Source of the DNA: Sarcocystis neurona
Lineage: Eukaryota; Apicomplexa; Conoidasida; Eucoccidiorida; Sarcocystidae
NCBI GenBank assembly: GCA_000727475.1
Contig: KL647305.1
Coordinates: 1,848,030-1,912,029 of the forward strand
DNA length: 64,000 nucleotides
Reading direction: 5' to 3'
Positions 1 through 10,911 of the stretch are shown piece after piece. The notes under the pieces were generated by a model. It was not told the DNA's origin. It saw only the letters and a list, made by a program, of their open reading frames with translations, and searched no databases. How positions within the stretch are numbered: the stretch's first letter is position 1; every line of letters starts with the position of its first letter. Both the position numbers and the translations under genes were made by a program.

Positions 1-830
1 CTGATGCCCCGTAGCAGCTAGCCCTCGCCGCACCTCCTGCGTCGCCATCTGGTTCCTCTGCTGCTGTTGTACACGGTCGCTGCTGCTGCCGCAATAATGA
101 AACGTCCGCCCTCAGCTGCCAAGGTAGCTGCTGCTGCTGCTGCAAACCACGTGGCTGTTGCTGGCATGTCTGCTGCTGCTGGCGTGCCTGCTGTTGCTGG
201 GCCGGCACTGGCGCCCACAGCGCAGCTGGCTGTCTGTGTGCCGCTTGCTCCTGCTGCGCTGATTCAACCGCTAGCCGCCACTCGCTGCCGCAAACCAAGA
301 CGACAAACCTTTCCCCGTGTGTCCCCTTGCTCCGCAGCGTTCTGGTCTTCGCAAATGCTGCAGCAGCACGCGCTGCGCCTCGCCACCAGACTTTGTCTAA
401 CGTAGCTGCTGCTGGTGTTAACTGCGCTGCTGCTTCTCTTACGTTTGTCCAGCTGCTGCTCAAATCTAATACTAACACGCCACCAGACCCTGCTGCTGGG
501 GCGTGTGCTCTTCCTGCTGTTCCTCTCGACATTGCTGCTGTTGATACGCCTGCGTGCGCCGCTCCAGCTGAAGCTGTCGCTCCTGACGCTGCTGCCGCCG
601 TTGCTGCTGCCAGAGGCGAAGGAAAAAGTGGGCGCTGGGGAGCGCCGCGCCAGCCAAGAGAAAATTGTTCAAGCCTTGGCGGGGCATCCCGACCTCTGCC
701 GCTGCTGCTGCTGCCGCTCGTGGTAGCGCCTCTGCTGCTGTAACAAGTGGTGCTGCTATTGCTGGCGCTGGGAGGCAGCAGCCGCCGCAGGGTGAAGCCA
801 GCAGCCATATCAAACTGCCGTCCTATTTGA
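1..830 (-). CDS. Homopolymer-rich hypothetical protein, partial
   Basis: The whole stretch carries CTG-type triplets on the plus strand, so the minus strand reads CAG and encodes Gln, Ala and Ser runs. The best minus frame lies at 472-813. It runs from an Ala-rich part through MPRQGLNNFLLAGAALPSAH into a Gln/Arg-rich tail that looks helical and charged. A second open minus segment at 18-218 is Ala-rich. The two are in different frames, so at least one intron is needed between about 250 and 470. Neither a start nor a conserved domain is visible, and the gene probably continues beyond the left edge. Plus-strand frames here are Leu/Cys-rich and look like shadows. No function can be proposed. Confidence 0.35.
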
Positions 831-840
831 AGCTGCAGAA

Positions 841-2190
841 AATCTCGAGTGCTTTCACCCGTGTATCCGTACGCACGTACGCATGCAAGGAAACACACGT
901 GCGAGGGGGCCCGCCTATACACCTGCCCACAGTGCCGGAGGTCACGTCATTGTGTTCAAAAGAGAAATGCACAAGACAAGGAGAGACAGAGGCACATACA
1001 TAGATCTGAACATCAAGCAAAATATAGATACAAAGCTACATAGTCATATGTGTGTACACATACATGTGTACGTATGGTTCTACGTACGGCGGGAGAGCAC
1101 GTCTGCGATGAGATAGCTGCGTAGAAATAGTTGAGTCAGGCGTACGTCAGAGTGTAGTGTGTATGTGTGTGCCTACTAACAATAGACGATATCTTAAAGA
1201 CACACGCACGCGCACACACCAATCTATCTTTCAAGGCCATCCCGTCGTACACATATATACAGTGTGTCAGGTAAAAATATGCATACACATATATATATAC
1301 ATAACGAGGGAAACGGCTGCTGGGCAACATGAATGTCCGTGAGAAACGGGAAATGCACAAGAAAGATGCCGTGTGCTACCGCGTTAAACACGTATGTATA
1401 GGGGATATACTGCTATACAACGTGACACATGTGTATACACACAGTAAATGATGAACATTTTGTCGGGCAGCACACACACACACACCCAGCGTGTACGTGT
1501 GTAGACCCTGCAGAGACGGAGCGCGGAAGAAAACAACGGAGAGGTCGAAAACAGGTGTTCACCCGTACGTCTCTCGCAGCAGAGCAGCAGTCTCGCCGCC
1601 CGTTCTATTGCGCATACAGCTCAAACTTCGTAATATGTATACATATATGTATATATATATAAATATATGTATCCAGGTTCCCATGTGTGCTTACACTGAG
1701 AGGCCCACATATTACACGTTACATGGGACAGAGCAAGTAAGTAAACGACCAAGAGAAACAGGGGCGTACACATCCATATGTATATACATATATATGCATT
1801 TACAGGTAGGTCTAAAGGCAGGACTCTTCGCAGTTAAATTGCCAAAAAACGAGCTATATGTAAAACCCCGTATGGCTTCAAATATACTCATGCATGCAAT
1901 ATATATGCAACGTATTCATGTTTGGAGCACTAGAAAATACAAGCGCGCACATTAGATACATTCACACTGCAATAGGTACGCACACAAGGGGAATCGTACA
2001 CAGACGCTGGCGTTTCCAGTCCACGAAACGTCTACACAGAGGCACAACACCGGGTATATGTGCTCTAGTCTGGATACATTGTATTCTCACAATAAAACAG
2101 ACAAGTACAAAGTGCTCGACTTGTACCGTTTCTTCATGTAGAAAGTTAATACTTTCAACAGGACTTGTCAGGAATTACTTCTTCCTCAGC
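841..2190. other. Non-coding microsatellite tract
   Basis: The stretch is dominated by short alternating purine-pyrimidine runs (CA/TG, TATA, ACGT mixtures). Open frames are short, Tyr/Ile/Cys/Val-rich and frame-neutral, as expected from dinucleotide repeats. No exon can be supported. Confidence 0.6.
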
Positions 2191-2195
2191 ATTGT

Positions 2196-2664
2196 ATGGA
2201 TGTGTGCGAGTTGATATATGAGGAAACATGTACATGTGACCGCCGTCAGCAACGACGCAACCATGGATTCCAGACAAGTGAAGCGGCGGGTCCGTCGCCA
2301 GTTTTCTTCGAAGTGGCCTCAGGCGCCCTGCTGCGGGGAGTACGCATCGTAAATGTCCTGCAGTCACTTCAGCGGACTCGGTTTTCTCTGCTCTTGCGGC
2401 GCCGTGGAACACCTGTCGGGTGTGTCTACAGGTTCTGAGCCGACAGAAGAGAATATTTTCCTGTCCCCCAAAAAATGTTGACAGGAACAAACCTGCGGCA
2501 TTGTTATTATTTGCACGTTGACGTGGATACAAAAAGGATCGAAAAGTCCTGCGGCATTGTTTTGTGCACGCTAACGTGGATACAGAGAGGACGAGTAAGG
2601 ACACCGTCTCTTTTCTGCATGACACGCGTCTCGAGTGTATCCTCACACCGCCTGCAATGTGCAT
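2196..2664. other. Possible exon, strand undecided
   Basis: This is a non-repetitive island with compositionally ordinary open frames on both strands. The plus frame (2196-2438) reads through a patterned hydrophobic/basic stretch around FFEVASGALLRGVRIVNVL. The minus frame (2155-2664) reads through AEKTESAEVTAGHLRCVL. A minus acceptor-like site precedes the latter (CACCCGACAG at about 2420). Nothing decides between them and no family is recognised. Confidence 0.2.
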
Positions 2665-3201
2665 TTACATACATTTTACGTATCGTGAATTCCAGAGGAC
2701 GATCTTCCAACGATATATACACGTTCTGCTGTAGTAAGCGTTGGTGAGCCACCTTACACTGTTCGATATCATTTACTCGTTGCCCTTTCATGCATGAGCC
2801 CTTCGGCGCCACGCGGAGGAACGGGCTGCGACAGAGACGGTACCCACGCGAAGGAGAAAGGAGACCAGGTACCCGTGATTTCCATTTTCAGCTCCAGTAA
2901 ATGCGAAAGGACTCAAGAATTGGCGCACGGGGAACACACACAGCCGTCTTTTCTGAAAGGAGCACCGAAGCATGCGGTGCAGTGTACGTACACCTTAAAA
3001 CACGCGGTAGAAGAGGCTACGCGGGTCAAACATGCAGCTTTGCGAGGATCTTCAACAAATGTCATATTGTAGGCCTCCTCGTGTCACGACTATATTTTTG
3101 TTTTTTGAGAGCCGTTGAAACGAAAGTTTTGAGAGAGAGGAGGAGAGACTAGTGCTTCTGGGGCTTTGATACCAAGTAGTGGATAAGCGCTATTCAATCA
3201 G

Positions 3202-3657
3202 GTGAACGCAGAAGTGCAGTGGACGTGCAACGCGCTTGCAACCCTGTGCAAAACCGCTTACCCAATTTTTTCCCTCCGCTACGACAGCACGTCAGTTGCT
3301 TCTACACTTCTTGTCCCACGTGCGGTGAGGAAGAAACTGGCGAGACGATCTAGGTACTTGTGGCGGGAATATCTTATTTTCAAAGACAGAAGCCTGTGCT
3401 TGTGGCAGAAACCTCCTCCACGTGTGGTGCAAACGCGTCCCAGTATTCAGTTGCGCTGTAGAGAAGTCAGTGTTGCTGCACAGTTTGTCCCAATACATTG
3501 GTTCCTTTGTACATTCATTGCCGCGTTAGTATGGCTTTGTAGAGTATGCACATACAGGTACACACGAATGCATCGTGTACATGTGTATTCACTAATTTGG
3601 AGCTTTGTACATACACACGCGGTTTATACACGTAAATGGTTCGAGGTAACCGCATAG
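3202..3657 (+). other. Possible exon of unknown function
   Basis: The open plus frame reads a basic region (VRKKLARRSRYLWREYLIF) followed by a hydrophobic stretch ending near FLCTFIAALVW. It lacks homopolymers and sits in a non-repetitive island before a microsatellite. No homology is recognised, and splice sites are not clear enough to delimit an exon. It may be a chance open frame. Confidence 0.2.
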
Positions 3658-3732
3658 AAAATGCATCCGCCTCTAGTGAAATTATATTTTACGCAAGTAT
3701 GTGTACTACAGGCCCACCGGTGATTGCGTATT

Positions 3733-3736
<4 letters not shown>

Positions 3737-3763
<27 letters not shown>

Positions 3764-4180
3764 GAGAGAGATACATAGATATAGATAGATAGATAGNNNN
3801 NNNNNNNNNNNNNNNNNNNNNNNNNNNNNNNNNNNNNNNNNNNNNNNNNNNNNNNNNNNNNNNNNNNNNNNNNNNNNNNNNNNNNNNNNNNNNNNNNNNN
3901 NNNNNNNNNNNNNNNNNNNNNNNNNNNNNNNNNNNNNNNNNNNNNNNNNNNNNNNNNNNNNNNNNNNNNNNNNNNNNNNNNNNNNNNNNNNNNNNNNNNN
4001 NNNNNNNNNNNNNNNNNNNNNNNNNNNNNNNNNNNNNNNNNNNNNNNNNNNNNNNNNNNNNNNNNNNNNNNNNNNNNNNNNNNNNNNNNNNNNNNNNNNN
4101 NNNNNNNNNNNNNNNNNNNNNNNNNNNNNNNATATATATACAGAGAGAGATACATAGATATAGATAGATAGATAGATATA
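3737..4180. repeat. TA/GATA microsatellite interrupted by assembly gap (Ns 3797-4131)
   Basis: A (TA)n tract, an AGAGAGAG step and a (GATA)n tract lie left of the gap. The same order of motifs, essentially identical, restarts right of it at 4132. The 335 Ns are therefore flanked by two copies of one repeat. This is what a scaffolder produces when a microsatellite is collapsed or misjoined, so the true gap length is unknown. Confidence 0.9.
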
Positions 4181-4239
4181 TACGTGACCGTTCTCTACGG
4201 ACACCTACCCATAACCACATTTTAAGCCATCCTTAACAA

Positions 4240-5640
4240 GTTGTGGTACGCTCGCCCATCTGCAGGAGTGTTTCACTTACCTCAACTTCGATTTACAATG
4301 GGGAAAGCGGAGTGAGAACCGGGTGGACTGACATATGCAGCAGCAGACCCACGTTGCACAGCTGCGCTGGTGAGATGCGTTTGACGCGTGTGAGCGGTTT
4401 TGTTTTGTTCGTAGAACTTTTCTCAGTATTTATTAGTAGACATATAAGGACAAACAAATAGAGGTTGATGGACAGGGGATATGTTTATACGCATAGGTGT
4501 ATCTATACAAATGCGAACGTGTACGCATACGACTTCAGCGTGACCATGTCAGTGTGCTACCGTGCGTACATGAATGTGTAAATAGAAACACAGTGGAGCT
4601 ATTCTAAGACCATATACGTCCATATTTAGGAGGCCAAACGTTTCTGAGGTCTCAATTCAGCAAACACAGATACATATATGCGTATTTGCACCGCGCCGGG
4701 AAAACGGTAGCACGTAAGGATCGCCAGCACGTGTGACGAGCGGCAAATTGATACGGAACACGTCTACACACACACACACACACGTCTATGCTTTCACCTC
4801 TAGACGTGCGAATCATACTTACTTGTGGCTCCATCAGAAGCCCGTTGCGTATGATCATTGGATGTCTTTCGTGTAAGCTGCTCGTGAAGCCAATATTTGT
4901 GGCTCGTTACTAACAGGTGCGTTGTGATGGAACTCACGTTTGTGAGAACGGCTGCGGGCTTCAAATTATAAATAAATATGTGTACATACCGTTGTGTACG
5001 CGTGAGTACCATATACGCACGCGCCCGCTGACATACACAGATACGTATGAACAGTCACAGGGGGACGGATACACCTATATATGGGGCGTCAAAAGAGGCT
5101 GTCGACCACAAGTAGTATCCTACGTGTCTATCTACTTAACTCGGGAACACACGTGTATATACATACGCATATACGCATAGAGGGAAGCAGAGTAGACACG
5201 TAGGTAGACAGACGCGCGTGTAGTGCGTAACGCCTCACCGCGTCTTCGGCGGGCAAAGAGAGAGGGAGTTGTCTACTGACCCTGATGCTTTCTAAAGTAC
5301 TCGGAGACATGGAAACAGATGTCGACTTCTACATATGCAGGCATGTTAGTGTGGCCTCTTCTTGAAGTGCGCGACACGCGGAAGGACCACGCGGAACCTG
5401 GACAATCTGACTTACTGTTATCAGGAAAGCCACCGAGCAAACTGGCGGCGGAAGTCGCACAGATGCGTGGAGATAGGAGAGAACACGTGACAGGCTGTGT
5501 ATGGGTGCGTGTCGTCTGCAAGTGCATCATACACGCATGTGAATGCGTATATGCGGTGTCCTCATCTCATGTGATCAGTACAGCATTGGCGCATGCGTGT
5601 GCACGTATGTTGTGCGTGGTTCTGTGGATGCCCATCGATA
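4240..5640. other. Mostly non-coding, one weak exon candidate
   Basis: The stretch mixes microsatellite and unique sequence. The only part with protein-like composition is 5343-5490 on plus, which reads a hydrophilic segment containing PPSKLAAEVAQMRGDRR after an acceptor-like ATATGCAG. The opposite strand is also open there. I would not call a gene. Confidence 0.3.
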
Positions 5641-5654
5641 TATATAATAGCTAG

Positions 5655-5855
5655 CGCTGATACGGTAGATCCCGCGTGCGTCACAGGATCTACCGTATTA
5701 CATATAGCCGCGTATGAGAGTCCTCCATATGGTAATGGTACCCGATGTGTAAGCAGCTGATACGGTAAATCCAACGTGCGTTGCAGGATAGTGAGCGATT
5801 ACATGTGACCGCATATCAGAGTCCTCCATATGGTAATGGTACATGGAGAAGGGGT
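5655..5855. repeat. Tandem duplication of about 100 bp with a 13-bp hairpin
   Basis: The segment starting GCTGATACGGTA at 5655 recurs at 5755, and the 21-bp string ending both units (starting GTCCTCCATATGG) is exact at 5720 and 5821. Only the first unit contains a perfect 13-bp inverted repeat, 5660-5672 against 5686-5698, with a 13-nt loop. In the second unit the 3' arm is destroyed by substitutions. The surroundings are non-coding. Confidence 0.8.
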
Positions 5856-5859
5856 GGAC

Positions 5860-7230
5860 TGTTCGGAAGGGAATCTAAAAGGAAACATGGCGGGTAAGAT
5901 GGGACTACAAAACTGAAGTGATTTACTCTTAAATCAGCAGGCACGCAATGATACATATATACATTTATACGGGGTGAGAGATATGTCTGTGCGTATTTCC
6001 GGCTGCGGCTCTTTCTATAAAAGCTAGAACCGTGGCAGAGAAACAGAACGCTTGCGGAGGACACGACAATTACAACACATTTGACACACTCCTCGTAAAA
6101 AGTCGTTCCGCTGCCATGACATTTCGCCACATCTTCCCCTTTCATGCAAAACATACGTACACATCTGTATTGCAATATATACATGGGTGTTGCACAGAGG
6201 TGTGCTGGGGATAACGTAGGAAGGGTGAAGACGCGAGGTAATGTCGGTGTGATGAACTGCGAAGATATCTGTATAATCGTGTGTACGTAACGTCATACAG
6301 ATACTGACTGTTGACGGAGAGCCATGTCCGAGTACCTCCGCACAAATATGTGTAGGTAGTACATCGTGATCCAAATTACGGGGGCACACCCGTTGTTCGT
6401 CTCGATATATACAAGCAGACACAAACATATGCGTATATCCACGTATACGCACATGCATCCACACATACGTATACATGTGGATGAATACACACACACGTCT
6501 ACTCTGATGGATGTATATATACGTATATATGGATATTTGCACAAAAGTTGAACGTAGACACCGACGAGTCCGAGTTTACATGTGTGTACATACATGTGCA
6601 GGTATACCTCTACAAACGTATACACGTGTACATCTATAATGTGCATACGTGGGGACATATATACACACGTGTGGACCTGAAAGCACATACATACCACGAT
6701 AAGCGAACGTGCCATTTTAAACGAAATGCCGACGTAGCGCCTTCTCCGTTCCAACTTCCTACGACTAGCGAAGTCGTTCACACATATTTACGGTATTCAT
6801 AGACACAAAGATGTGGTCGTGGAAATACAACGCTCTCTACGTACGTATACACTCGTGTATACATATATATATATACGTACATAGACAGACGCGCAGAGAC
6901 GCGTACACACTTGTATAGACGCAGACCTATACGAACATACAGGTACTTACCTGCACGTACCTATGTTTGCACAAACACACCTGTTTTTGAATGTGGATAT
7001 GTGCACAGATACACAAGCTCTTTTTGTAAGCACGTGGCTACTTTTACCACTACAACCACGTGTGTTGGCGCGCCTACTTGCACACACATACACACATCGT
7101 CAATACGTACGAATCAGATTATGTATCCGTACGCAGCTGCAGCTGTCCTCGAGAGTACCATCCGTCCGTGCGTAGGAACGAGAGGGAAAAGTGGCCTAAA
7201 GACCTATATTAGGTGAATGTGTAGTACATG
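5860..7230. other. Non-coding microsatellite tract
   Basis: The tract consists of long alternating TACACG/CATATG runs. Minus-strand frames of up to 172 residues exist but are Tyr/Cys/Val/His-rich translations of dinucleotide repeats. No exon is supported. Confidence 0.55.
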
Positions 7231-7267
7231 AGAAAATGTGTGCACACGGGTCTTCATACATATGTAT

Positions 7268-7546
7268 ATATATATGCACACAGCTAAGATGCGTCTGCCA
7301 GCAAAAAACGACTACACACTCTTGCTGTCTTCTAATGGGCAAACAGCAGCAACAGCACCAGCGTACTCACCACCCGCAAAGAACCCGCACCACAAGCAAC
7401 GGCACAATCACCAGCAGCAGCACAGACACCGGGAGAAACAGCGGCAACAGCAGGACGAAGATTTTCCGCTTCGCTGCGTTTTGGAACAAGACGCAATACC
7501 GGAGGAAAGCGAGCGACAACGCAGACAAACGGACGGCGGGATGACG
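7268..7546 (+). CDS. Possible Gln-rich exon, hypothetical protein
   Basis: A plus-strand frame starting at MRLPAKNDYT reads into a Gln/His/Arg-rich segment made of CAG triplets, then an acidic segment (EQDAIPEESERQRRQTDGG). It meets a good donor, ACG|GTAAGA, at 7546/7547 in phase 0. Downstream to about 8050 the DNA is purine-rich (GAGA, AAAG) and looks intronic or untranslated. The 255-residue minus frame opposite it is a Leu/Val/Phe-rich shadow. The true 5' limit is uncertain and no domain is recognised. Confidence 0.35.
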
Positions 7547-8169
7547 GTAAGATACTTGTACGTTAAGCAGAGATGGACGCTGATAGTGACAACGAGGAGC
7601 AATATGGAATTTAGAAGAAAGGGAAGCACGCGGATCGACAGAGAGAGGCAAAGTGTGGGAAAAATACGGGTATTGGATACAAGTAAGTATTGATCCAAAC
7701 AACACAAAGCAAACGACGAGAGAAAGACGATGCAGAGACAGACAGCTAAAGGAGGAGAGCAAGGCGTGGAACAGAGCAAGACAGATGACGACAGACGCGT
7801 CGACACAGAGGCAGCACGGTGCTATCAAAGGGAAACAGCAAGATATAACTGTGACAGATTGAACAAGAGAGGAGGAGAGACATGGAGCGCGTGGGACGCT
7901 AAGGTGTTCAAGATTAAAGAATCGAACACCTTTTGTGAGACCCACACGGCCAGGCGACAGCAGCAGTCTGGGCCAGACAGATATATATGAAGAGACATGG
8001 GGAACAGCGAGACGGAGACTGACAAAAAAAGTTGGAAAGGCGAGAAGGACGCAGCGTCCTTCTGAGGGTTTGTACGATGGAAACACATGTGCGTATTTAT
8101 CTACCCAGATACATACACGGACGTATACACGCACAGACTACATTAATATAGATATATGTGAAAGAAAGG

Positions 8170-9740
8170 GATAAGGCGACTGCGGTAACGTTCTGCAACA
8201 ATCTCGCCTTTCCCGTCAAAATTTCAGCAGCTGCTTCGGCTGCTGCGTGACCCGCTGACGCCTGTGCGTTGTTATATTTATCGATACATATAACAACGTA
8301 TATACGTATACCGATCTTTCTCTCTGTATATATACAGTTGCATGTGTATATGTATGTATTCATACAGATACAGATATCCAGGCATGTCTACAAACAGATA
8401 TACAGAGGCATACTAGTACATCTATATACGTTGACACCTGTCCTTGATATGGTGGTCGACGAGGTGGTCTTCAGACTGAAGTGTCACTCTTCTCAACAAG
8501 TCAATCGGCACGGCACTAGCACCACAACATCAGTTTAACGAGTACCTTTTAAAGTAGTTATTCTACTTGAATAAGCTGTGATTCTTCTTCGTCCCGGCCA
8601 CGTCGGCAACGCTGCTGCTGCTGCTTCGTTGCTTCCACTGGTCACGTGGACAAACCGACTGCTGCTCTTGCTGCTTCATTGCGTCTGCTGCTGCGAAATT
8701 CCTTCTAGTGCTGCCCTTCCTCCTGCTACTGAGGAAGACGGGACCCCTGCAGCACCTCGCGCACTCGCTGCCGCTGGTGTCGCTAGCTCGAAGAGTCTGA
8801 CGCTCGACCGCTTTACATATCAGCCCGTTGCTCTTGCCGGTGTCCCTCCGGCCGCTGTTGCTGACGAGGCGGCTGCGTCGCTGCTCCTGCTGTTGCTCTT
8901 TCAGGAATCTGAAGACTGCAACATGCCATATACCCCTGATGGTACTATACCTGCTGCAGCTACAGCTGCAACTTCTTCGCTAATGCTGTCTCTACCGCGA
9001 CGCCTGCTGCGGTTCCTCCTCCTCCTGCTGCTCGCGGTGGTTCCACCGAAGGACTGTCCTCCCGAACAACATCTGTCAAGTCCGCTGCAGCAGCACCCAC
9101 CTGCGGATGTCGCGAGGCATCAGTAGCGGCAGCAGCAGCACGAAGAAGAAACACAGCTGTTGTTGGTGCTATTATACATTTGTCTCTCATCTTGGCTTTT
9201 TTGTTGGCTTCTTTTCCTTATCTCACTCCTTCCTCGTCCTGTCCACCTGCTGCTGTTCCTTCGTCTCGCTATTTTCAGGAGAGAGAACAGCTGCTGCCTT
9301 TGCTGCCGTTCGCCGGCTTTTTTTCCTTCTGGTCGATGCGCATCTACTACTTTTCTTCCACTTTGTCTTCTCCTTCATCTCCTTCTTCAGAGAGCAAGTG
9401 TTCTTCTTCCTTCCCAAAGAAGCACATAAACGAGTGAGTGCGTATTTCCATCTCCTCCTTCTGCGTCTTATTCTGGCTCCACGTTCCTTCCTTGGTCTCC
9501 TCCGTTCGCTGCGTCAGTACGCGGCGTCTACTCCTCGCCGCTCGTTGCTGCTAACTCCTCCTGTAACAGCTCTGCGGGATTGGCACGTGCCCGTAGCTGC
9601 CAGTTCCACGCTGCAGGACCTGCTGCCGCCCGCGTCCCTTTCATTCTCAGATACTCTGGTAATAACCACAGGATATCACCTTCGTTCCACAGGGCTGGTT
9701 GACTCCGTTTTGAGCGGCGAAGATACACACACGGTATTTC
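8170..9740 (-). CDS. Repeat-rich multi-exon candidate gene
   Basis: Several minus-strand segments have protein-like composition. At 9545-9715 the frame includes GDILWLLPEYLRMKG. At 9230-9480 it is highly basic (KKEMKEKTKWKKSSR). At 8960-9175 it is Ala-rich (HPQVGAAAADLTDVVREDS). At 8175-8270 a short helix-like piece includes AAAEAAAEILTGKARLLQN. They lie in different frames, so they would be separate exons, but I cannot place all the splice sites. A 182-residue plus frame at 8578-9126 (containing SLTLDRFTYQPVALAGVPPA) is a serious competitor for part of the region. No domain is recognised. The strand choice rests on CAG lying on the minus strand. Confidence 0.3.
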
Positions 9741-9779
9741 TGTGTGCTTTTCTCTCTCTCTCTCGGTACATATAGGTAC

Positions 9780-10870
9780 CCCACGGAGATACACATATAT
9801 GTATGTGGATGTGAATACGTGTAGACACGTAGACATACATAAGCTGACACACACACACACACAGATCTACACGTGTCCATGAGTTGATGATTAAGAGACA
9901 GAACTTGGACTGGATAGGCGACACAGGACCCACGCGTACATTGCTGGACCGGACGCAGGGATTCTGCCTACATACTGCCTGCGTTATTTTTGCATGTGTA
10001 CAAGTTTACAGAAATACACCTAGGGAGAGCCACGTAGACAGACGTATAATAAACCTAGGTGTGAATCTGTGGATGTACAAGCACCCAGGTCCGAGCACTC
10101 CACCCTAGCCCAGGTGGTATACTCGTGTGCATGCATCTGGGGCATGCAGGACGTTTCGAGCTGGACAACAGTAGAAGTACGTATCGACGTCCACATACGT
10201 AGAAATGTCTATCCCCTGGTGCGAGAGACAGTGTGGGTGTACGCATAAACACGTGGAAACACCTGCGAATCGGCGGCAGCAGCAGCGGGAGAAAAAAGCA
10301 GGAAGCTGCTAGTCACTTTGACAGACATTTCGGCATATCCCTGACATAAAGAGAAAGCAGCGGCGCCGATGTTCGACCAAATTCACAACTCGGGAGACTG
10401 CGCTTTCTTCTCTTCAGCGTATCACACCGCAGTCAAAAGACAGGCACCTTTTCACTTTTATCTTCGCGTGCGTCTTGGGTTCTAAGGAAAGAGAGGAACA
10501 GGAAGACCAACGCGTAGTGCTACAGGAATTCATACATATAGAGAAGCGTCCGAGTGGGCACCTTGATAGACAAGGAGATACACATGACGACGCATATCGA
10601 CAGACACCTGCGGGAATGCAATATATCTATGCACATGTACATATATATACATATATATATATATACATATGTATAGAGAAAGAGAGCGAGGAGTTCTTCT
10701 GCGATTGCCAATACTTGTGGCCTGCCTCTTTTTATCATACGCGGACGTGTGACCACGCATATGTATGCCAACTGACCGGAAGCACGAAGATATCAACGCG
10801 CTTCACACAAAAACACGCATACAAGGAAATGATCTACATGTATTCAACCATACATGTGTGTGTGTGTACG
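9780..10870. other. Non-coding, microsatellite-rich
   Basis: Contains TA/CA repeats near 9790-9870 and a long TATATACA block around 10630-10680, with unique sequence between. The longest plus frame (10475-10915) crosses the microsatellite and is not credible as a gene. Confidence 0.5.
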
Positions 10871-10911
10871 TCCTGGTTAGCAAATAGGAAGCGTCTCTTG
10901 GCCTTCGAAAA

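Noticed and set aside
6024..6781. Overlapping 162-172 codon minus frames rich in Tyr, Val, His and Cys
   Set aside because: They translate TACACG/CATATG repeats and would encode the same kind of peptide in any microsatellite.
7367..8134. 255-codon minus frame rich in Leu, Val and Phe
   Set aside because: It is the complement of purine-rich plus-strand DNA. The composition looks like a shadow and it crosses a microsatellite.
9107..9775. 222-codon plus frame rich in Phe, Leu and Ser
   Set aside because: It is a shadow of basic, Lys/Arg-rich minus-strand frames. No membrane topology pattern stands out from the composition.
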